Shown here: positions 1 through 13,025 of the stretch, one piece after another | Position numbering within the stretch: position 1 is the stretch's first letter | Layout of the letters: every line of letters starts with the position of its first letter | DNA from: Camarhynchus parvulus | Lineage: Eukaryota > Chordata > Aves > Passeriformes > Thraupidae | Direction of reading: 5' to 3' | DNA: 64,000 nucleotides | NCBI RefSeq assembly: GCF_901933205.1 | Contig: NC_044571.1 | Location: forward strand, 53,977,530-54,041,529 | The notes under the pieces: generated by a model | The model's input: only the letters and a program-made list of their open reading frames with translations | Told to the model about the DNA's origin: nothing | Databases searched by the model: none | Position numbers and translations under genes: made by a program

Positions 1-1514
1 AACACTTCTGACTCTTCACAGGCTGGTGATAAAAACAACAGAAGTTCTTAACAAGTCTTAAAGTTTGTCTAGTTTTCACTTGAGTTCATACAGGTTTCAT
101 GCACTCTGAGTTTGCTCATGCTTAAGTAGAAAAGTTCAAAAGCAAAAATACACTGTTCAAGTTCAAATGTAACAGCATCATAGTTTTCATAGTTAGGTTG
201 AGAGCAGTGCCAGATTACTACTTTGCACTGACTCTGAATGTATGAAATAAAGACTGGAGCTGAGTTCCAAGCATGTTTAGGTTTCTGTTTATCTGTGGTC
301 TGCAAACTTAGTGTTGAAGCTTTAATTATTTCCAGTGTAATCCAGAAAGAAATTCATCTTGAAGCTTAATTCAATTGCCTAATCATAGACCTTGAGCACT
401 AACTTGAGACCTCTAGAGATAATCAATAAGGTTTCATAGATTTGCATATATAAGACAAGACTTACAGGAATCGCACTCCAGCCTGAAATATCAGACAGGT
501 GTCAGCCAAAGTATTCTTACAACTCGAGTGGCAGGGGTTAGAAATACATGGGTAGCTGAACTGAGCAGATTATTGACCATAATATGAGTTTATAATTTTA
601 ATAAAGAGACATATAGATATCCTCATTAAAGTTTCTTAATTAAAAATGCATTTTTTTTTCCATAGTGGATACTTTGCATGAGTTTGCAGCAACTGGATTG
701 ACAGACAAGCTCAAGATGTATTCCATAGTTATTTTTTTTTTTACTTTGAGGAAGAAAATTAAGGCTGAAACCACACTTGTAATCTAACCAGTTCACCTGA
801 AAAGAATGCAAACTAGAACTCACTATATAGCAATAGATTCAATGAGCTAATACAGCTCAGTTCAGATCAAGAGATCAGCAACTACTGCCATGCTACTTGC
901 CCTATGCAGTCTGCTTTGACTTCCAATGCATTTCCCATAGAGTAAGATACTCCTGTAAATATTATTTTTCATCTCTGTGGGGATATTTCAGCTAACCAAG
1001 AGTATTTCAAACAACAGTATTTGTCTTCTGTGTTTAGGCAACTGAATTAAATGCTAAATGTTCTAGCTATGAGGGAAAATAATTAATATTGAAGTCTGAG
1101 TTTCTTGAAGAAAGATGTTAGAAATAGCAGAAAATAAAAGGTAGTGTGTAAAAATAAGCATAAACTTATCTAAGTCTTTGTTAGGAAGTGTTATAAAAAC
1201 TATTAAAAACAAATAATGTACAGAGGGTGAAGATATTATTTAGAAAAAATATATCTGACCAAAAGACAAAGTGAAAATTTCAAGATGTCAATTGCTTCCT
1301 GATCAATAAGCATACATATGGCTTGTAACATATACGCTGCAACATTTTTAAGAAAATAAATATCAAATATCCATAAATTCACTCTTGAAATAAGAAGAAT
1401 GCTTTGATTTAGAATTATTTCAATCTCTTTTTATTTCTATACCATAGATACTCAAGTCTGTGTAAACAGCTTCAATCCTAAGTTATTTTTTGAGTCAGAG
1501 GAGCAGACATTTTG

Positions 1515-1541
1515 ACAGAGTCAGTAAAACTCTGACTCTGT
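1515..1541. repeat. Perfect 10-bp inverted repeat (hairpin)
   Basis: The arm ACAGAGTCAG (1515-1524) is the exact reverse complement of CTGACTCTGT (1532-1541), with a 7-nt spacer. It directly abuts a 17-bp tandem duplication. It has no recognised function, and the two together may mark a replication-slippage site. Confidence 0.7.
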
Positions 1542-1574
1542 GTCTTTTAGACGTCAGTGTCTTTTAGACGTCTG
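1541..1574. repeat. 17-bp tandem duplication
   Basis: Two adjacent 17-mers (1541-1557 and 1558-1574) share TGTCTTTTAGACGTC and differ at one position near the end. The second copy contains the 8-bp palindrome AGACGTCT. This is a local duplication with no known role. Confidence 0.8.
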
Positions 1575-2540
1575 TATTAAGATTAGATGAATCTTGCTTT
1601 AGAACTGTTTCTCTTCACTGGGTAAGCTGACAACTTTCTTTTTCTAACTTTCATGAGAAAAAGCAGGTCTCAGACAATGCAGTCATTTGGTATCCTTCAT
1701 CCAGGAGAGCTGTTTTTTGTACAATCCTGTAGAAATTCTCTCTGTTTTATCTATTTCATATAAAGGAAAGAATCACTGAAAAACTTGACACCGTAAGTTT
1801 AAATTGGCATGAGCATGCCTGAGCATTTCAAACACATATCTTTATTGTCTTAGATGGGGCTGCATCAATAAACAAGTATGTAAGAATCTCAATGAGTGTT
1901 AGTTGAATGAACATCAAACTGAACAAAGTATAAATAATAACAATAGAAAAATGAGGATGTTCATTATGGCTTCTAGTAAAGAAAAGCTGCTGACTGCTGA
2001 AGTCAACTTTAGGAAAAGTGATGTCTACTTCATATACTTGCAATTTTTTCTCTATTATCACCTTTGACTGTTGTAAAAAAAAGCATTGTAATTACTTAAT
2101 AAAAACAGATGCAACATTTGTCTCCAACAAAACATGTATTTGGCATTGTTCAGAAAAGTAGAGACCAGGGAAAGTTGTATTTGTATCTTCACTGGGTCAT
2201 CTGGACACTACTGTGATAAAATATTAAGCCTGTTTAGATGATAGATGGTAGGGAGAAATGTAAATGGGTGCTTTAGGGGTCAGAAATGGGAGGACTGGAT
2301 GCTGTTCCCAATGACTTCACTGGCAAAGGCTGTTATATGCAGAGTGTAGTTTGATTATATAAGCAGGCTCTTGAGAATTTTGCTCTTAGATCCATTATCC
2401 TTAAAAATGTACTCTGATACTGACCTAACATTTAAATACTCTGATAGCCTAAAAAAGAAATGAAGTATTAAAAAAGTTATAACTATTGTGGGATTTTGTT
2501 TGTTTGAGGTCTTTGCTCATTTGATATGATTTTGTTCTGT

Positions 2541-2550
<10 letters not shown>

Positions 2551-2594
<44 letters not shown>

Positions 2595-2630
2595 TTTTTT
2601 TTTTTTGTTTTGGCTATTTTTTGTTGGCTT
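2551..2630. repeat. Long poly-T tract with T/G-rich flank
   Basis: There is an uninterrupted run of 43 T (2551-2593), then G, 12 T, and further T/G-rich sequence to about 2630. It could be an expanded mononucleotide repeat or the remnant of a minus-strand poly-A tail. No retrocopy body is recognisable next to it. Confidence 0.9.
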
Positions 2631-3734
2631 TAAAAAAATGGTTGTTTGTTTATTTTCTTGTTTTACTAGAGAACTGATGGTGAAAAGAAGAAACTTTAAA
2701 GAAGAAAATGCTACATGGTCTAAAACCTAAATGAAAAGACTGCAATTTTTGATAATGGAGAAAAAAATCAATAGCAAAGTACTAGTTGTCCTCACATGGG
2801 CTTGGGTAGTTGAGCAAGATGTCTGGAAAAGAAAATTAATTTGAACTGAAGTTAAAAAAATCACATGTGTAGTTCAAAAATCTCTAAGTGGAAAAAAAGG
2901 AAATAAAAAAAAACAGTGTCAACTGTCTTTGTTCTTCCAATCCCATTTTACAAAATAGTCATTTAGTGACATTATTTAATTACTTTTCAGATGTACCTCT
3001 CATGTTCTTCTGGAGGAATAATTTATTGGGTTATAAAAGAAAAATATGGGCTTAGTTACACAGATAAAGTCAGAATATTAAATTTCCTAATAAAATTATA
3101 TACTCATACATAGACATAGCCAATATTGTTGTCATGCTGGATGCACACAGTATAATTGTCATTTCAAAATTACACACTTCTTTCCTTCAACCGCAAGAAA
3201 ATTTAGTCTGAATAAATGTTAACACATGTTCAATGTCAAAAAATGTCCAAATACTATCATATGTTATTTCTTATACAGAAAAGGAAATCTTATAATCCAT
3301 ATGGTAAAGGATGAACTGGTTACAGATCTCACTGTGGCATGCCTCTTGAAGATTCATTTATTTAAACTGCAAGAAGCGAGTGAAGCTGAATTTCCTTCCT
3401 CTATGTTGATTGTGTTTGCTGACCTCTGCTAGGGCCAGAAGTACTGCTGTGAGATGCTGTCACTTCCTTCTCAGCTGTAACTTGGCACTGAGGCTATTGT
3501 CCCTTCAGCAGGGATCTTTTGATTCGGTGCAAGATCAGAAGGCATCGCCTGTGCCTGGCATATTTATAAAGTAACATATGTGATCTCGAATCTTCCCTGT
3601 CCAAGGCAATAGAATGAAAAATAACAGACCTTATACATTACTACATATATACTTTTTTCTGTCAATAGACTGCTGTTTTAAGTCTATTGCTGGATTCATT
3701 CATATCCCCTTTTTCAAAAACTTCTTCAAGCTTG

Positions 3735-3760
3735 ATTTAAATACTGCATTTAAATACTGC
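3735..3760. repeat. Perfect 13-bp tandem duplication
   Basis: ATTTAAATACTGC occurs twice head to tail (3735-3747, 3748-3760). Each copy contains the palindrome ATTTAAAT. Confidence 0.8.
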
Positions 3761-4443
3761 AATGTGTAGAATGAAGAAAGTATTTTTGCTACTCATAAAC
3801 AGTTAATATGTAATAAAATTGACAATTCCTTTAGAAAAGTGATGTTTTGATGCATTGCAGTTTGCTTAGCTTACCTTCAAGAAGCATTTTGCTTTTGTTG
3901 AAAGATAAAATAATGGTAAGGATCCAAGTATAATTCTGCTGCTGGCTAAGTTCCTTGAAATGTGTCTGCATGCTATTTATAGGTATCTGTTTTGGGTAGT
4001 GATTATCAAGGTAAAAATGTACTTGTTTCTAGTCACAGATCTCTTTTTTTGTACTTTTAATATTAACCTGAAAGCACAATTCAAAATAAGAATTGAGGCG
4101 GTTACACTGTGAAATATTTGCATAACTTAGCAAGAATTTGGTGTGTTCTCAGTTCTGTGAATACTTCTCAGTAAAAGTATTATTTAAATTATTCTCAACT
4201 AAATAGATTCCTATGTAAAGAAATAAAATTATGCTTCATATGGGTATTTTATAGGCCTCAGCAAGGTGAAGCCTTTAGAGCAGATGACATATCCATATTG
4301 AGGTTATCCGAAAAAAAGGTAGGCACGATGAATTTAAGAAAACACAAGAGAAAGAAAAACCTGATTTAAATGACCCAGACCCAAAGTTATTCATTTGATA
4401 TTCCAGGATTCTAAAACAGTCTTAAATGGAATAATGGTTTTTG

Positions 4444-4465
4444 TTTTTTTTTTTTTTTTTTTTTT
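4444..4465. repeat. Poly-T tract (22 T)
   Basis: An uninterrupted T run preceded by a short T/G-rich stretch. It is a simple mononucleotide repeat. Confidence 0.9.
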
Positions 4466-4903
4466 CCACTACAGAAACATTAAAACGTTTCATTAGCTAA
4501 GTCTGGAGAACTCCCAGAGAGAATATTGACAGTCAAGAGCCTTTTTTATGTGGAACTGAAAAAGGCTTCTATATTTCAAGAAGTTACCATTGCTTTCTCG
4601 GGGTCCAGTTATGATTTTAGGTTTTGATCAGAGAAGTTTACAGTTCAAGAGGACAAATTACTGCATGAATCCCCCAGAGGAAAAAAAAGAGACAAACCAA
4701 GACAAAGCAACCTCAGATATTACATGTTATCATAGTTTAAATTCACAGTAGAGGAACATGATGCTGACTTTATATCCAAAAAAAAATCAGTGATTTGTTG
4801 GACTCATATAACTGACTTAATTGAAGCCTCATCTTATTTCAAATTAATGCATAAACAAACTTGCCCTCATTTATGCAGACAGTCCTTGAGTTGGTAGCCA
4901 CAC

Positions 4904-4942
4904 TTAATAGTCAGTGTGATGATTTAATAGTCAGCTGGATGA
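4904..4942. repeat. Imperfect 19-bp tandem duplication
   Basis: TTAATAGTCAGTGTGATGA (4904-4922) is followed by TTAATAGTCAGCTGGATGA (4924-4942). The second copy runs into the CRE palindrome at 4940. Confidence 0.75.
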
Positions 4943-4947
4943 CGTCA
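4940..4947. promoter_or_regulatory. Consensus CRE palindrome TGACGTCA
   Basis: A full 8-bp cAMP-response-element palindrome, followed directly by TTGG, which gives an inverted CCAAT core (ATTGG). This is the known binding sequence for CREB/ATF proteins. An 8-mer is expected about once per 64 kb by chance, so occupancy is unproven. Confidence 0.25.
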
Positions 4948-5123
4948 TTGGTTTACAGTTGAGTCTCAGCTATTATTTAACTGACAATGCTCAAGACACT
5001 CGTGAATTTTCATGTCTAACTTGAACACAGTGGGCTACATCAAAACCACTCTCATGTTTGTTTCTGTTGCGCTCCTATTTTAGTAATTAATGCATTCACA
5101 TTCATACATATAGAATATAGTTT

Positions 5124-5175
5124 TATATATATATATATATACATACATATGCATATGCATATAAATATACATATT
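5124..5175. repeat. TA/CATA-rich microsatellite
   Basis: A (TA)n run of about 18 bp passes into CATACATATGCATATGCATA. It is an alternating purine-pyrimidine simple repeat. Confidence 0.85.
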
Positions 5176-8100
5176 TAGTTCACATATTCATTTCAGTATG
5201 AATATATTCCTCACAGTACATATAATACAATCTAAAAAAAAGCATAAATGGCACAGCAAAAACACAGCTATAATATGTGAAGACAAATATGGCATGGCAA
5301 ATCAGCCTAAAAAATAGACTTGATACTACTGCATGAAATACTCGAAGAGCTGCATTCAAATTGTATTTTCTTTCTCAGTCTTGTTTGAATTTACAATAAC
5401 TTTCTTGGAATAAATCTCCTGTCTACTGTGATTCTAGATGCTTAAAATAATGCAAATCAAAACAAATTTTGACTGTTAAAACATTTACAACTTTTTTTCA
5501 TTTTCCACCTTTATTTTAGTTTAGTCTAGTTCTATCGTTGCAGTTTGCTAAGACACAAAATACATAAGAAAGAAAAAAATACACTTTACACTTGTATTTG
5601 TCTATCACACTTCATAATCAAATTTTTAAAAAGTACCAACAAAGAAGATGGTTACAATTAAATTCTGAACTAACACTTATTATGAGTACAGTATTCGCAA
5701 TTGTCTTTCAGTTTCTTTTTGTTGTACCTCATTATATGCTTGCCCCAAGAAATTAAAATATAGATCTTACTATTCCCATTGTTTATCAAAATGTAAAATA
5801 TCTTCTCCTAAATTCTAATGCCTAAATACGATAGGCATTAATTTAATTAGTAATCACTGTTTTCATGCCATAGATGTCAGTAAACTCTAAAATTGCAGGA
5901 TTATAACTTCCATAGTATTTTTCTTTTTTTGTGTCAGAAATTGCATGAAATTGCAATTGCTTGGTAGATGTATGCTCATGATGAAAGTATGAAGGTAAGG
6001 AAAAATATATCACTGTACTTTTCTCTTATTAGCACTTTCCTGTTCAAAAGTTTGCTAATGAGTCCAGAAAAAAAAAAAAACCTAAATATGTATGAGGTTA
6101 TATGCTTTCAACTTTACAGCAAATCTCATTTCCTGAAATACTACAGTGACCAGTCAGGTAACCACCTACCCATTTTCACTTTGGCTTTGTAAAAGAAGGT
6201 CCTATTAAAAGCATATACTGTACTTTAAATTGTAGAATTGTTTTTCCCACAGAATTACTGTTTCTAAATCCAAATTGTCAAAGACTGGTCTATGAGCCTC
6301 TTCCAAATGTCTGACTTATTTTTTTTCTTGTTTTTGTTTCTCCTTTATAAATTGGAAAGGATGTGGAGAAAATGCATTCCTATTCAAATGAATCTGTTTC
6401 TACATAATAAAACAAATGCTGCAATGTGATCCCTTTCAGGCAAACAGCTCAGGAAAGCAACTGCAAGCTTTTTCTTACTTCACTGCTATGCTTTATTGCT
6501 GAAGTAAAACACTTCAGGGAGGTATTAAATATGCATGCTATTCTTTTTTTTAATTTTAGTATGAGAATTACCTTCAGAACTGTGTTTATACAGTATGCAG
6601 AATACAGCAGATCTGTGGCAGAGTTAAGAAACCCATGAGGAGGTATCAAAGTTTATGCATCTTACTTGAAATTAAATCTCTGCATCAGCAGGGTATTTTC
6701 ATCTTATCTTTAATAGAGGCAAGGAGATGGGTTGAAAAATGTCTTAGGTGCCTTGTGCTTCATTGTCATTTTTATCCTTCCCTCTCTAAAACTAAAGAGA
6801 TCCATTAAAACTATTCATGATAAGCTCTAAAATGTTATTTGCTATCATTTGTTTTTACAATTCTGTGAGATATTTTGCTTTTTCTAGGAGTTTTGGGTTG
6901 TAATAATTTTAAATATAAGCATCAGCTGAAAATACTGTGTCTTAGAAAACTGCATTTTTGAGTATTTAAGCTTTAATTTTGGAACTAAAATCTTCAGTCT
7001 GAAGTCAATTTATATTTCCCTAGGACTTGGTATTTTGTGGGGTTCATTTACAACAGTCGTCCAAATTCCTTTTCTAATGATATATTGACTACTTACTTTT
7101 TATTTTAATTTGGAAGATAAAAGTAATATAATTTTAAAAAATTAATCTGAAAGTGAGACAATTAATTCAGGTAAGTATATAAGCACCTTCTTCAATCTGA
7201 TTACTTAATTTGAGTGCCCTCAAAGTCAGTGGGGGTTAAGGACCTCCTTAAAGTTAAATGTGTATTAATATGCCTAGGAATAATGTCCACAATTCCATAT
7301 CTGGAGGGATGGAGCACTCATTTGCTAATTTGATGGCATGGCAGGACCGCGGTGAAATGAGAGCCAGTAAACTCAATGCAACGCAGCTCCATGACTTACT
7401 CAAAATGTTTGACTAGGTTGTAGGATACTAATGACTAAGCTTTTGTTTCTAGTCATGGACAACTTTGAGAAAATAAATATTTCACTACTCAGTTAAGTGC
7501 TCTGAATTGTTAGCTATTTTTGTGATAATGCAACAAGAAATACCTCACTCATCACCAAGTGCAACTGAATGTCTCATTGAAGGTTCTGCTTTCATCTCTG
7601 TACATAAAGGCTAAGTGATAAAATACCTAATGGTCATCTCTCTTGAAGGCTTGATCTAAATTCAATTAAAATAATTAGAAAACTTTCCACTGACTTCAAT
7701 TACCATAGAAGCCTTCTTTTTCAGCTTTTACTCAGTGTTCCCAGGGGACTCAGTATGAGATCTATATGGCCAAAACCTAGATAAAAATGTAGTGACTTGG
7801 GCAGCAGACTTATTAGAGTAATTGAATGTATTTTCTAATTTTTTTCATTACAATGGTCTTCCATTATGTCTCTTCATAATGTTGTGTACAAACACAGGAA
7901 GTGGGAATATGTGAGATACATTAAATGTGAAACAGCATAGTCAAATATGGAAGTACCACACGACTGCATTAGTAAGAGAAATGCAGGTTATTTTTAGCAT
8001 TTATTACCAGAAAAGCAAGATTTATATTCAAATACTTGCTAGGTGGAAGAGAAAATGTTTGTAAAATCTTGGATGAATGCTCTAATTATTTTGTAAATGG

Positions 8101-11100
8101 TTACCATGATGGAACATTAATTTTGGTTGGATACATTTTGTCTTTTGTATCTGTTCTTTCCACTTGTTTTGTGCTTTGGGTGTGTTCCACAAAGTATATC
8201 TTCATTTGAACACTATAACTGGTTGAAAAAAAAGCAATTGTTTCAATTAAAAATGTCACTAATGTTTCACAAATATGGGAAATTTTGCTGAATGTTTGAA
8301 AACAATTCTATCTGTCTATAGAAATAGCAGTAAAATATTCTAGTATATAACCAGTAATTGGAAGAGTGGAGATATGATAATTTTGGACTGAGAGTGGTCT
8401 ACAAATCTTCCCTTTTCCATGTGATTGAATTCAATCTGGCCCAGGGCTGTGTTAAGTCAAAGCTCTTACTGAGTAAGGACTATTCAGTTGTACACACAGA
8501 AATAATCTGTGGTCACAGCCAAAATGAAAATAAAATCCTGACAATAAACAAGACAAAATACACTAATTGTCATTGGTTTGCATTACTGACTAGCTTAAAC
8601 AAAGAAAAAGGTCATAAAAAGTGGATTTTATTCTCCACACCTTTGAAAAATATATAAGCAAACAAAGCACAGCTATCAGCATAGTTCATTTAGTACCAAT
8701 TACATATCCATTATAGAAAAGACGTTTACTATGCTAAAATGAATAATGCTTGCGTTTTATGAGATTAAATTCATTAGAAGACTGGTCACAGGTATGTCCC
8801 TGCATCACAACATTTTTAAAAGTGAAAGAAGTCTCTCTATGCTATTTATTTAAATATGCTTCTAATTTGTAAGTGATATGTCTATAAACTATAGTTTGTA
8901 TACTAAAATGCATGCATATTACAGATGTAGTTTGCATACATTTATATGCAGTCTATGTTTAGATGGTTGTGTGTATCTGCATATGTTATACATGTTTGTG
9001 GGATCCAAATGGTAAAAACAGTTACTAGGCTTCTATATTTAGCCTGATATTTGAAAAAAAAAAGTATTGGTTTGCAAACAGGATTCTTTGTGTGTAGGTA
9101 TGAAAAAGAGATGTAAAAAAAATCTCAGATTTCAGCACTTCTCAAATATGTCAATTACTGACAGGGTACAGAAAACCAAACACAGTAGCTATACATAAGC
9201 TTCACATCTACTATGGAAGAATTTTTTTATACATATAAATATTTTCATTTGGGAATTAAACAAATTTAAACTATTCTTTTTCTTTTCTGAATGGGACTAT
9301 AATTTCTAGAAGTGTGAGGAGTCCTCTTATGGAATTAAAAACTGGGAAGTAGCTCCCCACCTAGTCATATCTTTTGAATTATACGCAGTGGTGACAAAAG
9401 AGAGCAATATAATTAGGTCCATTTCATGAACTGATGAGGTTCAGACACATCTTCAAAATCATTCTATAGCAATACTCATGTAATTTCTAGTGTTTTTCTC
9501 CTTTTTTTTATTGCTATGTGATGTATGGCTTAGATTTTTTTGAAACTACTTGAAGTTTATAGATAATGTACACTCTCAAATTCTGTAGGTTACAGTCTTT
9601 AGAAGACATCAAGTCTGATTTATCTGCTTCTGTTCATGAGTCACTGTTCTTAAGTGTAAGATGGATTCTTCTCATTTTGTAAGCAAATGTAAATTTTTTT
9701 CAGTAGCTAAAGTAAACTTCTCAATATGTCATCTTGACTGATGTCTCATTGTGAAGTCTTTGTTCATTGATTCAGAACCTATCTCAGAAATCGACTTTAA
9801 ATATATAGCGATTAGATTCAAGTCTGCATTCATATTTGGCCACTTCTTAACCAGGAGGACATTGACTTGAAAAGAATGAAGCAACTAAAGTAGCCAGGGA
9901 ATTCAGCTGATTTGATTTAAGATAAGCAGAGATTAAAAGAATGTTAGCATTCACAGATTTGCTAAGAGAGAGCAAAAAAGCTTCATGATAATCCCCTGGC
10001 TATCACTCAAAGAGGTACATACCAGAGATAGAAACGTAAAGAATCACAGGAAAATTTTATAAGTAGGAGGAAAAAAATATAATAAAGTTAAAATTCAAAG
10101 TTGATATGAGAATCAGAAATTTCCAAATCTTCAATAGGATGTATTAGACTGCAATTGTATTGGGGAAATGCTATATTAGTGGGATTACATAAATCAAATA
10201 GGAAAAAAAGCATAAATACATGGGACAACTCTGTGCAGATGTGAAAGGCATCAAAAAAAGGGTATTTAAATCCAAAGCTTTCCTAATCCCTTAAATTCAT
10301 GATGGAAATACTAGATATGGAGGAAGAAATAAGCCAAACCCAAGTATATGTTAAGGCTGAATCAAGTAGGAAATATGGAGTGCTTAAATTGTCTTGCGAT
10401 TACAAAGAAGAGGACAAGATTGTTGATGTCATGGAGTTCGATCAAGAAAAATACCCCATAATTAGAATTCACTCCCAATTTGGTGTCACACAGCATTTGA
10501 GTTTGCCTATTGTTCTAGGACTGCTTTACCCTGACATTCATTACTTACTCTTCTTCTTAGTCTGGATGCTCCCTTGCCAATGACAGTTTAATTTGTCATG
10601 GCTGCTTACAAGTGCCTGTTTTGGGGGAAAAGGTTCTTCTCTTCTCAGTGGGACTCATAACTCAGATGCATGATCCAAGACCACCAAGAAACCCCAAAAC
10701 CTACATGTCTTTGACACTGTCAAGTTTGTGTAAACATCATGTCTCATTTGATAGGAGTGATGTAGCTTAAGAATGAAGTAGGAATTTGTAAGTTTGTTTT
10801 TTTGACCCTGTCAGATAGAATGACTGAACTTTCATCTCCTGAAACACTTCAGTGACAAGCAGTCTGAGGGATATCCTCAGAAGGAGATCTTATATTTTCT
10901 GAAGACAGGTCACTGTGCTGTTGTGGATGGGCTTGTAATGGAATTAGGAGGCGTGCAAACTGACCTTATCCAACAGTTAGGGCTCACACAGAGGGATGGA
11001 ACTATTTGTAGAGAGATTACAATAAAAAATGGTGGGTTCAGGTGCTATTTTCAGCTTCTGTTTTGATCCATTTGGGGGTTTGGGATTTTTTCTATTAGAA

Positions 11101-11935
11101 AGAAAAATCCCTTTTGATTAAGTCTTATCCTCTGAAGGTGATGAGAAAAACTGATTCAGGCAAGTGAACATGATGTTTATGCCTATCATTTCTTATCAGT
11201 TCTTATTCAGAAATTGGAATATAGTTTTCACTACTTCTGTAGGGAATTTAATTACTCCTATTCTTTCAGGTATCTAAATTTTTGCTACAAGAGTGCACCT
11301 AAATGAGAGGGTCTGTGTTCTACCTGCAGTAGTATTTCATTAACTGAAGGAACTGAGGTAAATAAACATGCACACATATTAATTTAATAATTTTGTAATC
11401 ATTATCTGAGCTGAAAATGCATTAATACATGACACATACATTGACATGTATCAAAACTTGAAAATCACAAAACCAGCCACATTTTATATCATGTTCAATT
11501 TGGTCATATTCAGTCAGAAAGAAAATAAATTTGTCTCTATGAAAAAAGGAAGATGATTTTTTTTGTCTGTTCTTAAATTACCTCACAAATGAATTGAGTA
11601 AAAACTGCAGGACAACAGGTGTAGTAGAGAAAGAGATTATGGAAATAAAAAATAAAAGCCTCTTAGTTGTCTTCCATCTTTTTACTGAGTTTGTACAAAG
11701 GTCTGTTGTTTGAAAATGAATTATTAATTTCTGGAATCGAAAAAAAATAAAGGTTTTATCCTATTTTAGATCCTTTTCTTAATTCTGTTAGTCTACTTGT
11801 ATTTTCATTCCAATCTTTTCTAATCAGTGAAGATTCTGGTAACATACTGGTTTAGTTATGATATTGGTTGATTATCTTCAATAAGTAAGGAAGAAAACCA
11901 GTACACTGTACATGTTTAAAGGGAATACAAAAGCT

Positions 11936-12002
11936 ACCACACTATGTAAACTATACACTATATAAAATAGTGCACCACACTATGTACCTACCATACTATG
12001 TG
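11936..12002. repeat. Three imperfect copies of ACCACACTATGTA
   Basis: Copies lie at 11936-11948, 11974-11986 and 11990-12002 (the third is ACCATACTATGTG), with AT-rich spacers of 25 and 3 bp. This is a degenerate local repeat cluster. Confidence 0.7.
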
Positions 12003-12493
12003 AAATAGCCATATATATACACAGAAGTGTTTAGGTTTTGGGAATAGGACCAGTAATTTTTCTTATGACTGAGAAATGAGCAGAATCCTTTGGTCCATTT
12101 AAAAACTGGTTTCGTCAAAGTATTAGTTCATACTATTTAGCATCTGGCCTATTTTATGTTTTCTCATGAAGCTCAGGGGCTGCAAGCCTGGAATCTATTG
12201 GAGTACTTGGTAATGTGTTGAGTGCCAACACTTTGCTACCATAGTTCTTACCCCTCAAGTCTTTTGGATGCACATGATATGCACAGGAAAATCTTGGACG
12301 TTCTGTAGCTTCTTATAGCAATATTGACAGCTTCCTTATCAGTACTACATTTACTTCCTTTTTTTCGGGAACTTTTGGAGAAGTTCAAGCTAAAAAAATA
12401 AATAAGGAAAAACCCTGATATGATTCTGGCCAATCTAATTGTGTGAGAAATTTCCTCAGTAGCTTACTGCTTATGGTATGACAATTCCTTCAG

Positions 12494-12519
12494 CCTTGCT
12501 AAGCAGTGCTTTAGCAAGG
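12494..12519. repeat. 9-bp inverted repeat (hairpin)
   Basis: CCTTGCTAA (12494-12502) pairs with TTAGCAAGG (12511-12519) around an 8-nt loop. It is about 130 bp upstream of the LTR at 12649 and is not part of it as far as I can see. Confidence 0.6.
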
Positions 12520-12648
12520 TTGCAGTGCATGGATTGCTGCTGATTCTGCAAGCCCTAGTTTTGTCTAATATCAGGAGTGACCTGTCTCATAAGTTCATCT
12601 GCTCATTGCAATCTGTGGCTTTTTTAACTTTCTGTATTTTTTTTTTTC

Positions 12649-13025
12649 TGACAAGGTTTTTGTAGCAGGTGGATGGGATACAAAGGTGGTTTCTGATGAG
12701 AAGACTTCTCCTGTGTTCCAGAGACAGCTCCATCTGGCTCCAAGATGGACCTGCTGCCAAATCTGATGTTACAGAACGTCTGCCATAACATATTTAAGAA
12801 ATAGTGAAAAACACTGTGTACCAGCAGCTGGGAGAGAGGAGAATATGTGAGAACAAGGTCACTGAAGACAGAGAATGAGGAAGTGCTCTAGGTACTGGAA
12901 CAGAGTTCTCCCTGTCCTCATCTCAACAATTTTTTACCTAATTTTCTCTTTATCCTATTGATGGAGTAGGATTGATAGAGCTCCTTGTTGGACACCTGGC
13001 AGCCAGCCAAAGGCAACCCATCACA
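12649..13025 (+). mobile_element. ERVL-like solo LTR, internally deleted
   Basis: The 5' part (GTTTTTGTAGCAGGTGGATG, then the ATAACATATTTAAGAA block and a GAGAGAGGAG block) and the 3' part (CTCCCTGTCCTCATCTC, then GACACCTGGCAGCCAGCC to CCATCACA) match in order an avian LTR family that I know from repeat annotation. The family LTR is longer. The stretch between the 5' half and the 3' end, including the polyadenylation signal region, is missing here. The ends would be TG and CA. The flanks TTTTC (12644-12648) and CTTTC (13026-13030) could be a 5-bp target-site duplication with one mismatch, which fits ERVL. The family match is from memory. No coding sequence is present. Confidence 0.65.

Larger units (their letters stand above)
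1..2550. other. AT-rich unique sequence, no gene seen
   Basis: All six frames are broken by stops. The longest open stretches are under 80 codons and resemble no family I know. No repeat of known type is visible apart from a small hairpin and a 17-bp tandem duplication near 1.5 kb, listed separately. I see no CpG cluster, promoter or exon-like block. Confidence 0.6.
2631..12648. other. AT-rich unique sequence, no gene seen
   Basis: About 10 kb without a recognisable gene or interspersed repeat. The longest open frames (8358-8657, 99 codons; 10299-10583, 94 codons, both plus strand) have no known domain and are near what chance gives in AT-rich DNA. Short tandem duplications, a poly-T tract, a TA repeat and a CRE palindrome are listed separately. 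The stretch 7200-7420 has more balanced composition than its surroundings and could be a conserved non-coding element. Confidence 0.55.

Noticed and set aside
8358..8657. 99-codon plus-strand open frame
   Set aside because: No domain, no splice or promoter context, and this length is expected by chance in 64 kb of six-frame translation.
10299..10583. 94-codon plus-strand open frame starting MMEILDMEEE
   Set aside because: No recognisable family and no supporting context. It sits in AT-rich unique sequence.
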